From Trichopria drosophilae (Eukaryota; Arthropoda; Insecta; Hymenoptera; Diapriidae): a stretch of 64,000 nucleotides of DNA. The stretch spans positions 10,657,001-10,721,000 of the forward strand of contig CM059585.1 of NCBI GenBank assembly GCA_030407085.1, read 5' to 3'. This document shows positions 33,401 through 43,259 of this stretch, piece after piece; the stretch's first letter is position 1; each line of letters begins with the position of its first letter. The position numbers were made by a program, and so were the translations under genes. Under the pieces are notes generated by a model. That model was not told the DNA's origin. It worked only from the letters and a program-made list of their open reading frames with translations, and did no database searches.

Positions 33401-36400
33401 TTTTGGCCGGTAGTGTATGTTTTTGATCAGTGAGTAGTTCTCACTGTTATGTTTTTAGTTTTGTAATTTTTAAGAACCAATCCTATGTACGGACATTTTT
33501 TGTCCCCTATAGGTCCTATATATATGTATAGAGAATTTTGGCAATAAATATTATTAATATTAAAAAAAAAAAAACGTATAAACATATATAAATATACCAA
33601 GCATCCTATCTGCCATTGACTGCAAAGAAAATTACTGAAAATAGGTATAAACCAAAATTACAGCCATTAAACATCAAAAAACACTTTTGTACTTAAATCA
33701 ATATTATACAAATATGAGCTTGCCAATATTTACAACGCCCACGAAATACAAGAAATAAAAGTTTACCATTGCCAAAGTATAATTTATCAATAGGTCAAAA
33801 ATGTTACGACTATTATGCGATTGAATACTTTAATAAACTACCAAATTCTCTAAAAGATATGCGGCTACATAGACAATCTATAAAGATTAAACTGAAACCA
33901 ATAATCAGTGGATTCATAGTGGACTAGATCTGAAAAAGTCTAGAACATTCTCAAGAAATGAAAAAAGAAGAACAAAGTAATACTGTTGTATAATTTTATT
34001 TTTTAGTTTTTTTTTTAGTTTTAACTTTTTTAATATATCATTATATCAGTGTTATATGACTAGGAAAATCTATATATCGAAAAATTTTATATAAGATTAA
34101 TAAAGTAACATATTATAGATTATACTATTGTATTTATAATTATTTAGGTTTTAAGAAACCTCCTACACACCGTTCCTCAAGGACCAACAAGTTTAACAAA
34201 AATGTCAAAGAAAACTGTTGACGGGATCTTATTCTACGTATTTCGTACCTTCAAAACCAATGTTGATAGAAATCGTACTTGCTCATTTTCCCAAAATAAT
34301 CCAAAAAGAGTTTTAAATCATTTTCTGCCATTTATGCAATAGTTGAATTTAATACGAAACTAGAGAAATTTGATTTTCTATCACTTTTTACATCAATAAA
34401 ATGGTAAACATTTTCATAAAATTGTATTCATAAAATGATACACATTATTTATAATTATATCATAAATAACTTTTTGACAGATTCCAAAAATTAGAATTTA
34501 TTTCTTGACCGCTTTTTATGTAATTATGACTCGATTTCTTGGTTTTACGGTCCTTTTATTACTCTCTAAATATGAATTAGTGAAATTTGACTAATTGAAA
34601 TAAGGAAAACTTAGTTATTAACAATTAGTAGAAAATTACTAATTGAAATAGTAGTTAAGTATAATTAAATGAATTAGTAAATTTTGAACATTTTTTTAAT
34701 TCATTAGTCAAATATTGAACTACTAATTAAAATAGTAAAAATTCTACTTTTTCATATTTAGAGTAAAATTTCGCAATAGTGCCTTTTGTAACTGCTTGCA
34801 AAGCAATGGACAAAGTGGTAGCTTGTTGTTTTTCTACGGAAGAAGTGAAACCAAATCTGGATAAATATCTGGATGAACTTAGAAAAGCTTTTGAGAGCAC
34901 TACGTTGTCGGAAACATTGAAGATCCATGTAACTTTGGAGCATTTAAAACATTGCGTAAATCATCTAAATAATATGGGATTAGGCTTATGGTCCGAGCAA
35001 GCAGGAGAGTCAATTCATCGCGAGTTTTTGACAACGTGGAATCGTTGCAAAATCAACTTATTGGACGATCCCTCGTACGCGGAAAGATTGAAAAAGGCTG
35101 TTGTTGAGTTTTCCTCGTTACGTGTTTGATTGTGGTTTATTAACTTGGGTTTTTTTTTTATATCTAAAGAAAAAAAATTAATAAAAAACAAAAAACATAT
35201 AAAAGCAATAAAAAAAATATAAATAAAAGAAGAAAAAACAACAAAAAATAAAAAACAAATATGGGGCTACATTGTACTCTCTATGTCCACGTCGTTAGCT
35301 CTGGGTAATGCAGAAGGAGAGTAACAAAAATGTAATTGTTGTATACACATAGATATATTAATTAAATTAAATAATTACATTTTTTAAAGTATTCTAAGAT
35401 ACATGTCTGCAGCCCGAAAGAAAAAAGTGTAGCCGCTTAAATCGCTCGCACTACACACTAATTTAACAGCTTATAGTAACGCTTACATATACATCTCTGA
35501 TAAAATTTATATAATATAAACTTATAAAATATATAACTCAAAAGAAAATAAAACAGTAAATAATAACCTAATTTAAATACATAAAACTAATCTCCCAACA
35601 ACTTGCTTTTTAGCTCTATCGAGCTCTTACTTTTTAGCCACTCCAATACTGCCTTTTTAATAAGATTAGGTTTTTTATTTGCAATACGGAGATCCATCGG
35701 TAACTGATTTGAACACTTACACCCAACATAGTCGAAGGCTCTTTGCCCAATTTTCTTTTTCCTATTTGGCAGTACGTACAGTTTTTTTGAAACATTCCTA
35801 GTTACATATAGGTGGTTTATAGATTCAAACTCCTCTTTCTTTATCGAATACAGTATAACCGCATAGTAGTACATTTTTCTTATATCTAAAAGACCGCTTA
35901 TATTAAACAATTCGTCTGTAGAGAACAATTTACTTTTAAAAAACATTTTTTTTATCACTGCCTTCTGTAGTATTTCAATGGATCTTATGACATTGTTGTA
36001 AGCTCCTCCCCACGCAATTATTCCATAGGTTATAATCGAGTGGAACATAGCGTAATATATCTGTAGCAAACTCTTAATATCTAAATAGTGTCTTAATCTC
36101 GTAAACACGTACGGTATGTGACATAATTTTTTTACTAACATATTAATATGGAAATCCCATCGCATATGATTATCTATTATCACGCCTAAGTATTTTACAC
36201 TATTAGTTCTTTCAATTATCACAGTTTTATTGTTCAACAAGAATGACAAGCTGGAAATCGGTGGAATGCTGTCTACGTAACATCCAAACGGGAGAAATTT
36301 TGTTTTGGCCACATTTACTGTTAGAGACATTGAATTAAACCAATATATGATAATAGGCATGTCTGATTGGATGGATTTTATTAAGTTGTCCCAGGTATTT

Positions 36401-39400
36401 CCTTTAAACAATATTACCGTATCGTCGGCAAAGGATAGAATATCTCCATTTATTTTATTCAGAAATAAGTCATTAATATATATAGTGAATAATAAAGGGC
36501 CCAAAACAGTACCTTGAGGTACTCCATATTTTAATATTTGTAGTGAGCTAGTATGGTTTCCAATTTGAACTCTTTGTTTTCTGCTTTATACAATTTATTT
36601 AAAAGGATCTTACGATCTAAAGTATCAAACACTTTAGCTAAGTCAATGAACACGCCAATCACAGGTGTAGAATACTATGACCATTAAAAAAATTTACAAG
36701 TCTAGTCTTTATACATTTCTCTACAATTTTGGCTATTACGGATATGAGCGAGATTGGTCTATAATTACTGATATTTGATTTGTCATCTGACTTATGTAGC
36801 GGTTTAACTGTAGCTATCTTTAATTGCTTTGGAAAAATTCCCTGTTCAAATACTAGATTTATTATATATGAATTAAAGGCTTTATTATATAATATTTTAA
36901 CGTTTTAATAACTAAAACTGAGATTTCATCAAGTCCTGAAGCTTTTTTGACAGCTAAATCAGTAATCACAGTTGCAACCTCCCTCATATTTACCGGTTCC
37001 AGAAAAATGGAATTCTGCAGCTGTGGTTCTTGAAATATTCTTCGCAAGATTCTCTCCAACAGTTGCAAAAAACTTGTTAAATTCTTCAAGTATTTCAGCT
37101 GGCTCTTCCACTAGGATTTTCTCTAGTACTGTAACTTCCGCTTTTCTCTGCCCATGCAGAATCGAATTTACGGTACTCCATAGATGTTTTGGTGTCTTAA
37201 TGTTTGAGTTTATCAGGTTCTTATAATATTTTCTTTTTGCTTCGATTAAAAGGGAATTTAGTGTATTCCGATATTTCTTATACCGATTTATGTGTATAGG
37301 TGATTTAGTTTTGTTGGCTAATTGATATAATTTATCTCTTTCACGAATTGAGGCCTCTAGTTATCCATGTTTTCTTTTTCACTGTCGTTGAGCACAGGTT
37401 CTCTGCAGAATTCTTCATTATATTTTTAATCTTAACAATTAGGTCATTTGTACAGTTTTCAATCTGAGTGCAATCCAAAAAACTATCCCAATCTAGTTCC
37501 GATGCCATCTTTTTTAACTTCTTGAAATTTATTCTCCTTGGCTGGTTAACGCTATTTCTTTTTACATCATCAGTATGAATGTTAGCGGTATTTAAAATTA
37601 CGGATAACATGATAAGATAGTGATCTGATATTGTTGTTTTTATTACTGATGCTTTAATTTTTATTAAATCTATATCTGATTTTTATAATATATTAATTTG
37701 ACAATTATAATATATTGATTTGACAATTCTAATATATTTTAATCATTAATATTTCAATCGAAGTTTTAAAATTTGTTTACATCATTAATTTCACATATTA
37801 TTTTATTTTTTGTATTCTAGAATTTTTTTAAAATTTTATATTTTTTTAAATTTTACCCTTTTTATTTGCTTGTTTATAGTTGTTTATTTTATATTATGCA
37901 TTACTATTGTGCACTGGAAGTTAATAAAACACTTGTTTATGTTATATTTAGTCTTCGGTTTCTATTTACTTGACTCACACATGGTGTGTTTAATTATATT
38001 ATTTCATTTAAATTTCTTGTGTTTGTTAGTGTTTTTTAATTTTTATTTATTTATGTTTTTGTATATATGGGCAAATCTGCGAAACCCTTCAATTTCGTGT
38101 CACTGTGTATTTTTGAGCATTTTTATTTTATTTTTCTGCGTTTAAACTGGTCAACATTGTTAAGTATACTCCAAATATATCGACCAATATATGTAATGCA
38201 TCATTGATGAGATAAAAGTACGAAATTCAAACCTTTGAAACTGAAAAATATGTTAAAAACGCCTAAAATAAAGCGTCCCTACAGTAATTTTTATTCACGT
38301 TTGGTCCTGTAGCGATTTCAGCTTTTCTTTAATCTGTCTGGATTTTTTCCACGTACTAATAGACAAAAAAACAAAGATTTTGCACCCTTATAGAGCTATC
38401 TGAAAAGAGCGCTTTTAAAATGTGTCCCTTGTTTTTTCAAAAAAACAATTTTAGTTCATTTTTCACTGATTGCACGTGCAGCATATCTTTAATCGTTACG
38501 AGATAAAAGTAATAATTTTGTACACAGAAAAAGGAGGAAATCCAGACGTCATTTAAGAATGTGCTCACAAGAGAAGTAAAAAAGTGTCTCATAACTAAAA
38601 TTTGACAATATTTTTAAAATGCCAAAAAAAAAAAAGTAAATTTTAACTGCAAATTAACAAAATGCAATGTGACATCGTGAAATGTGAACAATAATAGAAA
38701 ATGGACTGTACTTACCTTTTTCAATTAATTTAATTTGTAAATTATTAATTTGGCACAGATCAATAATTAGATTTCTTAAATGCTTTTGTACACTATGTTG
38801 AGAACTAATATAAGAAATATGGTTAACAGTTTCGGTGTTTTTGCAATAACTGCCTTCCATTAAAAGTTTTGAGAATAATTGCCTGTCTCACAACTAGTGA
38901 CTCTCCCCTACATATAATTATTCATTATTTTATATATAACCACAACTTAGGTAAAAATATTAGGAAAAAAAGTTATCTGCGTATTAGCAGTCATAAAATA
39001 GTAGACAGAACTTTCTGTTATAATAAATTAAAAAAAACCAGATTAAACTATCTCGTTGCATAACTTCCCTTTCTTTTCTTGTGTTTAAACTGAGACCTGT
39101 GTGAATAATAATGATTAATGATAAAACCGCACAATATTTTAGTAGTGTACAAGTTATTTTTAAGTTCTCTGTACTTTGAAGTACATTTACTTATATTCCT
39201 TTCTATTATTATATGTAACTCTGTATTGATATGTTGGAGAATAAAATTTATTTATTTATTTCTCCTTTTATTGTGACGTTAATGATTGTAAATTAAGGAA
39301 TCATGAAATAACATAATCGAAGGTAATTTGTCAATCTCTTAGTTCGAAGGATGACGGTGACGAAGAAGAGGAGGAGAACGACATACTGGAACATCAAAAT

Positions 39401-39883
39401 GGCACTAATAACGGACAAAAGCTTCCATTACCAACACCTGACTTTGACGGGGCACCAACCTTAAAAACCTCTGTGTTTTCGAATCCTTTCGTCGAGGCGG
39501 AAAAGGCAAAGAGTGCAATACTGGAGAAACACGTGAAGATGACGCCTACATTAGACGACACAAAAATGATTAACGGCAGGAAAATTTGTTGGAACTATCG
39601 CAAAGGGCGTTGTCGTTTCGGTCACAATTGCACGTTTGCCCACGACTCGGATCTGCATCGTTCCGCTGCAGAGTTGGAGGCTATTCGTACACCGCAGGAG
39701 ACGGTGATCTGTCAGACTCCGTACAACACTCAGTTAGGCCTGAACGACGAGGAGGAGGTGGATCAAGAGAATTTACAGACGCACAAAAGAAAAAAGAGGC
39801 CCGGGTTAAGTCAGAACCTGATTCCAGGGAAAAAAGTTTTGAAAATGTACAAAGCGCAGCAGGCGAAAGCTATCGGTAGATAA
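27494..39883 (+). CDS. CCCH-type zinc-finger protein, two coding exons
   Basis: Exon 1 27,494-27,573 (MASLVADYGTSSGSESDRDE) ends at GTAAGT. Exon 2 39,343-39,883 follows CTCTTAG. The join (AT|T, Ile27) keeps frame and gives 206 residues. After an acidic stretch (DEEEEEND) comes a conserved-looking NPFVEAEKAKSAILEKHVKM (74-93), then one CCCH finger C109-x7-C117-x5-C123-x3-H127 (CWNYRKGRCRFGHNCTFAH), and a basic tail with KRKKRPG and KKVLKMYKAQQAK. CCCH fingers of this spacing usually bind RNA; the basic tail suggests nuclear location. I do not recognise the orthologue by name. Intron 1 is about 11.8 kb and loaded with transposons, in contrast to the compact RAD51D gene 0.5 kb upstream. An additional small exon inside the intron cannot be excluded. 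Confidence 0.85.
27900..28386 (+). mobile_element. 3' end of a non-LTR retrotransposon in CCCH intron 1
   Basis: Open frame to 28,286 encoding KPLEIFNRKILKIMYNK, FSTDELYKISNTLNVRQTHH and IAQRGLSYQGPLLFNQLPLD. The order (F-S-T-D-E-L...I/V-R..., then Q-R-x-x-x-Y-x-G...N-Q-L-P) matches the C-terminus of the non-LTR ORF2 at 35.59-36.50 kb (FSTDELFNISGLLDIRKMYY; IGQRAFDYVG...NQLP). A short 3' UTR ends in AATAAATAAAT at 28,368-28,378. Same strand as the host gene. Confidence 0.7.
28474..28520 (-). ncRNA. Hammerhead-ribozyme-like motif of Penelope copy 2
   Basis: Minus strand: CTGAAGAG (28,512-28,505), helix II candidate GGCT...AGCC, GAAAC (28,487-28,483), GTC (28,482-28,480). The core fits CUGANGA / GAAA / NUH. 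Helix II has different bases from copy 1 (GGCT/AGCC versus GAC/GTC), so pairing is kept although the sequence changed. Flanking UUGAUU and AAAUAA can form a weak helix I. Confidence 0.6.
28959..29519 (-). CDS. Penelope GIY-YIG endonuclease domain, open frame
   Basis: 186 codons uninterrupted, in contrast to copy 1. After the end of the RT region (YIKTISIPYIKNISENIRSN) comes the GIY-YIG module: DVIYEIKCNNCEGVYIGETG with R following, NRITEHKHNIY, THRINTGHNFDFKQV, and ENYFIKNNNKSVNIRFE. The catalytic G-V-Y-I-G, the downstream Arg and the E-H-K motif are visible. Upstream the frame stays open as KKIVKQILIENSYPMHIINE before the listed start. The module would nick target DNA for retrotransposition, but without an RT this copy cannot act alone. 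Confidence 0.8.
   Translation of the reverse strand: MHIINECFRKRVYKIYNTLNTKSNDKKYIKTISIPYIKNISENIRSNFRNNDIRIVFKPTNVNLGSIKPFKDKTDTLHQKDVIYEIKCNNCEGVYIGETGRLLKNRITEHKHNIYLDKDKYIGLTIHRINTGHNFDFKQVKILAIERNKHKRKRMENYFIKNNNKSVNIRFEKSKLPDIYLPLIRK
29789..29861 (+). repeat. Displaced duplicate of RT segment 30,909-30,981
   Basis: 73 bp (starting GGGTGATCTTAATAGTATTT) nearly identical to 30,909-30,981, the part of ORF2 encoding GDLNSISEWCTDNNLLINPY. It sits 5' of the element, fused at about 29,870 to the N-terminal RT linker. This is a rearranged or second-copy fragment. Confidence 0.7.
29870..31800 (+). mobile_element. Jockey-type non-LTR retrotransposon, near-complete but broken RT
   Basis: Plus-strand ORF2 without the endonuclease. 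The linker (CIRVSRQCYDSYIKKVERYS, SRRDMRSFWTYINNL) leads to a frameshifted early RT (VKSEVSKLKPCFSSGPDL, stop, then PLTILFNNSLSAGIFPDLWK and APIFKSGNKHNIENYRPIS). The palm region is open from 30,427 to 30,972: HGFVKGRSTVTNLLIY, DVIYLDFSKAFDAVNYDIL, SGVPQGSHLGPLLFNIFIND and LLHADDMKIYR. The catalytic YADD is altered to HADD. A TAA at 30,970-30,972 and a further frameshift interrupt the C-terminal part (IKDLGVLFDPRLFFNEHV, then 31,283-31,687). An AATAAATA-rich tail lies at about 31,780-31,805. Clade by motif resemblance only. Confidence 0.8.
31860..32111 (+). mobile_element. Non-LTR ORF2 C-terminal remnant, 5' piece
   Basis: Encodes TTIGQRSYEYFATKYYNQLP followed by NELKTLSVEKKVLKRKIK and a stop, the C-terminal motif of a non-LTR ORF2. 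It is cut at the TA of 32,110-32,111 by the Tc1-like element; the 3' UTR and poly(A) continue at 33,416-33,575. Confidence 0.6.
32112..33415. mobile_element. Tc1-like element with >400-bp terminal inverted repeats
   Basis: Ends CACTACCGGCCAAAAGTTCG and its inverse (CGAACTTTTGGCCGGTAGTG), with TA on both sides (32,110-32,111 and 33,416-33,417). The arms stay complementary for over 400 bp (left to about 32,545, right from about 32,920). Shared blocks include ACATTGCCAATTTTTTTGTA (left) against its near-inverse at about 33,147, and GAATCGGAATGATACGATTC against GAATCGTATCATTCCGATTC. CCGGCCAAAAGTT-type ends are typical of Tc1. The centre retains the last part of a transposase on the minus strand. 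Confidence 0.85.
32762..32903 (-). pseudogene. Tc1 transposase C-terminal remnant
   Basis: Minus-strand frame MNQISQEVLEKLVKRIPKLY followed by KLVLKAKGGHCNESKV and a stop (TAA, 32,764-32,762). W/M-x-x-I-S-x-E-x-x-x-K-L-V-x-x-x-P and V-x-x-A-K-G-G-H are the last conserved blocks of Tc1 transposases. The DNA-binding and DDE parts are absent, so the element is non-autonomous. Confidence 0.75.
33416..33575 (+). mobile_element. Non-LTR 3' UTR and poly(A), continuation of 31,860-32,111
   Basis: Resumes after the Tc1-like element with GTACGGACATTTTTTGTCCC and ends AATAAATATTATTAATATT plus an A-run (33,561-33,573). Joining it to 32,111 across the duplicated TA restores a normal LINE 3' end. Confidence 0.6.
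33600..34130 (+). mobile_element. Second non-LTR ORF2 C-terminal remnant
   Basis: From about 33,741 the plus strand reads LPLPKYNLSIGQKCYDYYAI and EYFNKLPNSLKDMRLHRQSI, a relative of the fragment at 31,860. A 3' UTR ends near ATTAATAAAGTAACATA (34,096-34,112). Confidence 0.6.
34131..34778. other. No gene seen within CCCH intron 1
   Basis: AT-rich intronic sequence. Around 34,570-34,740 there are repeated AATTAGTA/TACTAATT words in both orientations, possibly a small degraded inverted repeat. Confidence 0.35.
34779..35129 (+). CDS. Transposon-associated ORF fragment of unknown family
   Basis: A frame of 116 codons (the first codon in frame is not ATG). It encodes a hydrophilic alpha-helical stretch (NLDKYLDELRKAFESTT), then LKIHVTLEHLKHCVNHLNNM, GLGLWSEQAGESIHREFLTT and YAERLKKAVVEFSSLRV. 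The G-x-G-x-W/Y-S-E-Q-A-x-E-x-x-H block recurs in transposon-linked ORFs I recall from insects and cnidarians, but I cannot name the superfamily. The upstream end joins AT-rich DNA without a splice signal I trust, so it is probably the 3' end of a broken DNA-transposon gene within CCCH intron 1. Confidence 0.5.
   Translation: MPFVTACKAMDKVVACCFSTEEVKPNLDKYLDELRKAFESTTLSETLKIHVTLEHLKHCVNHLNNMGLGLWSEQAGESIHREFLTTWNRCKINLLDDPSYAERLKKAVVEFSSLRV
35130..35579. other. No gene seen; A-rich stretch
   Basis: A-rich low complexity at 35,160-35,260, then unremarkable AT-rich DNA up to the 3' end of the next non-LTR element. Confidence 0.4.
35580..37740 (-). mobile_element. Non-LTR retrotransposon: endonuclease end, RT and C-terminus
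   Basis: Minus strand, 5' to 3': the end of an APE-type endonuclease with the SDH motif (ISDHYLIMLSVILN, about 37,640-37,590); a linker (KRNSVNQPRRINFKKLKKMA, FLDCTQIENCTNDLIVK) in 37,610-37,341; ITDLAVKKASGLDEISVLVI near 37,000-36,920; IFPKQLKIATVKPLHKSDDK and YRPISLISVIAKIVEKCIK near 36,830-36,720. A 305-codon open frame follows, 36,504-35,587 (MGPLLFTIYINDLF, FADD catalytic box in ILSFADDTVILF, VKYLGVIIDNHMRWDFHIN, FSTDELFNISG, IGQRAFDYVGCKCSNQLP). Several frameshifts break the N-terminal half; the 3' half is intact. It is antisense to the CCCH gene. The FADD box and C-terminus differ from the YADD/HADD Jockey-type copies, so at least two lineages are present. Confidence 0.8.
37741..39342. 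other. Rest of CCCH intron 1; LINE-like tail at 39.2 kb
   Basis: T-rich sequence to about 38,140, then AT-rich DNA with no frame I recognise. At about 39,180-39,265 a stretch ending GGAGAATAAAATTTATTTAT looks like a LINE 3' tail on the plus strand, but no coding remnant could be assigned. The polypyrimidine tract and CTCTTAG acceptor of exon 2 end this interval. Confidence 0.4.
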
Positions 39884-41199
39884 GTCGATATATCTAAACT
39901 TTACTTTATTTATTCTGGAGAAATTCAATGCGGAACATCCGTTTCCTGAAAAGTAATTTCGGTAGTGTAATTAATTTTTAGATTTCAAAAGAATAATGCA
40001 GTACCGAAATTGTTATAAGATAGAACGGTACAAGCCAATAACTGTTCACTTTTGATATCTTTTATTTTGAGTTTCGTGTAGATTTTAAGGTGAAAAAAAA
40101 AAGAATTACTCATTTTTTGTGCCTTCGAATGTGAAAACGTGATAGGCGGTCGGTAAACATTTTGGACAGGAAATAGGGTAACTCAGGTCGATTGTCAAAA
40201 TTGTAAAAAAAATTATTAGTCACATTCGTTGGAAGTATCACGAATTAATTAACTTGTTGGTTTAAGATGTATAGTATTTGAGTTTTTACAAGATCAGCAC
40301 TTTCCGATAAGGAAAACTTCCGCACGACTCCTGTACGATTTCAGAGTCTCACGATTCCAATGAATGAAAACGACTGACATTGAGACCGGGCGTACAGCGT
40401 ATTAGGAGTCTCGTGTATTTCTTATTTTCCGTGAACTTTGGCTTCCTTTTAATGCAGGGTACAAGTATGCAACCTCAAGATCTCCTAGGGTCTAATTCTA
40501 GCATACGTAGCGAAGGAATCGTACTTCCATACGCATATTACCAAATATTTGTACAAATCGCTAACGGACGTGAATGAAAGTACAGTTTCGCCAATAGAAC
40601 CTCTATCGCTGGTTCGACTCGTTTCTTCCCGATTCATTTACTATTTTTCTCTATCCATATACGAAAGCTTTTACCAGTTATTCAATTTTGTTCTGGTAAG
40701 TTTGTTATATAATTTTATTTTTTTTCAGCTTTGGGAAAATGTATGTAGAGAGCTAGTCATTGAAACGCGGTGATTGTTTTATCGTTTTTGCTTAGACTTG
40801 TTTAAGTAACCTCTAAGGCGACGTTCTTACACCCTCGAAAGATTTTAGAGAAATTCTATTTATTCGATATAAATGCAACGAAATTCAGGTTCGAGTATAA
40901 TTTTGGAAATGTAGGGTCCAGAAAGTTCTTTAGAGGCTCAATATCAGTAGGAAAGGTGACGGGTAAGACACAATTTATTACGCGTGTACTTCCTGCAAAC
41001 GAACGTTTGCACTTCCGCATTCTGTCGGTTAGACAATTTCTTGAGAGAGAACATTACATTTACTATTAGATTTTATTGTATTTATTGTTACGATATTAAA
41101 TCGCTTGTATTATGTCATTATAGATGAATGTCACTGAATAAAGTATACACTGATGGATTAATTCTTCGTTTCCTTATTCCATTATTTACTTCGTATCAA
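39884..41199 (+). other. 3' UTR of the CCCH gene (inferred)
   Basis: Sequence after the stop is less AT-rich than the intergenic DNA and has no repeats I recognise. An AATAAA lies at 41,137-41,142, 1.25 kb past the stop, just before the satellite array begins. Extent is inference. Confidence 0.45.
41137..41142 (+). terminator. Candidate poly(A) signal of the CCCH gene
   Basis: AATAAA in the context TCACTGAATAAAGTAT, the last canonical signal before the tandem array. Confidence 0.4.
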
Positions 41200-41512
41200 A
41201 AGTGTTTAGGTTATGTTTGTTAGTATTCCGAAGTGATTGCACAAATAAAACGATTTATATTATGAATTTTTGAATAAGTTTCATGTCTTTATTTTTACTA
41301 ATGTATTGTACTTTGCACCAAGATAAAAGTGAAAACAAATTTGAGGTTATGTCCAGATGAAGTTTCCGTAAATAACCACAATTATCGCAACAAATGAAAA
41401 AGTGTATGAAATAAGTCTGTTTCTTTCCCACAAAACGATTTATATTATGAATTTCTGAATAATTTTCATATCTTTTATTCTTCCTGAAGTTTCATCTTGA
41501 CTTTACGAATTA

Positions 41513-41711
41513 CAGTAGTCCTATCCTTATTTTAACTATTCGGGACAAGGAAGATGGTGATTCCTTCCCTTATTTTAACATCTCCCCTCTTTCTTACGAC
41601 CAGCGCAGTGAGAGCGAGAGAGCACGATAAAAAGTTAAAATAGGGGAAGGAAAAAGTTAAGATAAGAGACGCGGTTATAATAAGGGGATTTAAAATAAGG
41701 AGAGGACTACT
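41513..41711. mobile_element. pogo/Tigger-like MITE, family 2 (about 199 bp)
   Basis: CAGTAGTCCTATCCTTATTT at the left, AATAAGGAGAGGACTACT at the right, TA at 41,511-41,512 and near 41,712. It is related in plan to the CAGTAGGACCTC family but with a distinct interior (GTTAAAATAGGGGAAGG). The final G of the right TIR seems mutated. Confidence 0.75.
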
Positions 41712-42355
41712 TATATTGTACTTTTGCACCAAAGATAAAAGTGATTTGAGGTTATGTTCAGACGAAGTTTCTATAAATAACCGCAATTATGTTTATAAAT
41801 ATCCACAATTATATTTATTATTATTCCGAAGTACAGGAATAAAACGATTTATATTATGAATTTTTAAATAACCCTGCACACAAAAAAGTAACAGTTATGT
41901 AACAACTATGTAACATTTATGTAACAATGTAACCATTATGACGAAGTTTTCATAAATAACCACAATATTGTTTATTATTATTCTAAAATACACGAATAAA
42001 ACGATTTATATTATGAATTTTTGAATAATTTTCATGTCTTTTATTCTTTTTCATGTTTTATTTTGACTTTTCTAATGTATTGTACTTTTGCAGCAAAGAT
42101 AAAAGTGAAAGCAAATTTGAGGTTATGTTCAGACGAAGTTTCCATAAATAACCGCAATTATGTTTATTATTATTCCAAAATACACGAATAAAAAGATTTA
42201 TATTATGAATTTTTGAATAATTTTCACGTCTTTTATTCTTTTTGATGTTTTATCTTGACTTTACTAATTATTGTACTTTTGCACCGAAGATAAAAGTGAA
42301 AACAAATTTGAGGTTATGTTCGGACGAAGTTTTCATAAATAACCGCAATTATGTT

Positions 42356-42939
42356 CACTGTAAAAAATAGAAATGAATTTTACCACGTTCAACATGGTAA
42401 ATTTCACTTTTAATGTTGTAAATTTTTTTGTTTGGCATTGTATTTTTAAAATTCTGTCGCTTTTTCCCATTGAACGGTAAAATTGGTACAGTAGGACCTC
42501 TCTTATTCGAACCTCTCTTATTCTAATTGCCTTTCTTATTCTAATTGCGCAGCCTCTCTTATTCTAATAGTTCCCCCACTATCACACGAAAAGTCAACGA
42601 AAATATTGTCCACGAATCACAAGCTCGCAAGCAAAATAAGTGGGGGTAAGGGGAAAATTAGAATAAGAGAGGTCGGCGCCATCTTGAAAAACTTTACTAA
42701 TTAGAATAAAAGAGGCCCTACTGTAAAATTCCCACGTTTGACGTGGGCTCAAATTTTACCAATGTGTAGCATTGTCAAATTACAACTCGTTGTACTTTCC
42801 CTATGCTTGATGTAGTAAATCCACAGTGCCGTATGGTAAATTTACAAAAATATTGTAAAAATCCTAACCTCAATTTTCAAATTTATATAAAATGAAAATT
42901 ACAATGAGTTTATAAAATTCATTCGTATTTTTTACAGTG
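42356..42939. mobile_element. CACTGTAAAAAATA-ended element containing MITE E
   Basis: Left end CACTGTAAAAAATAGAAATG, right end (reverse complement) CACTGTAAAAAATACGAATG: inverted repeats of about 25 bp with one or two mismatches. It interrupts the tandem unit between ATGTT and TTTATTATT, giving an apparent 2-bp (TT) duplication. The interior is non-coding and itself split by the TA-flanked MITE E. Superfamily not clear. Confidence 0.7.
42489..42723. mobile_element. pogo/Tigger-like MITE, copy E (235 bp), nested
   Basis: Same ends and length as copies A and C; TA at 42,487-42,488 and 42,724-42,725. It lies within the CACTGT element, which lies within the satellite array: three levels of nesting. 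Confidence 0.85.
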
Positions 42940-43152
42940 TTTATTATTATTCCGAATTAACAATTTATGTAATGAATTTTTGAATAATTTTGTTTGAAAT
43001 TTCATCTGTACTAATTACTTTTGCAGCAAAGATAAACGTCAAACCAATTTGAGGTTATGTTCGGACAAAGTTTCCATAAATAACCGCAATTATGTTTATT
43101 ATTATTCCAAAATACACGAATAAAACGATTTATATTATGAATTTTTGAATAA

Positions 43153-43259
43153 CCCTGCACACACAAAAGCAACAGTTATGTAATAACTATATAACATTTA
43201 TGTAACAATGTAACCATTACGTAAATATTACACAACTGTTGCAATCCGTGTTTGCAGGG
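43153..43259. mobile_element. 107-bp MITE with CCCTGCA/TGCAGGG ends
   Basis: CCCTGCACACAC at the left and GTGTTTGCAGGG at the right flank ACAGTTATGTAATAACTATA and related TTATGTAAC words. It interrupts a tandem unit at GAATAA|AATTTTC, an apparent AA duplication. A left part of the same element is at 41,872-41,940. Confidence 0.65.
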
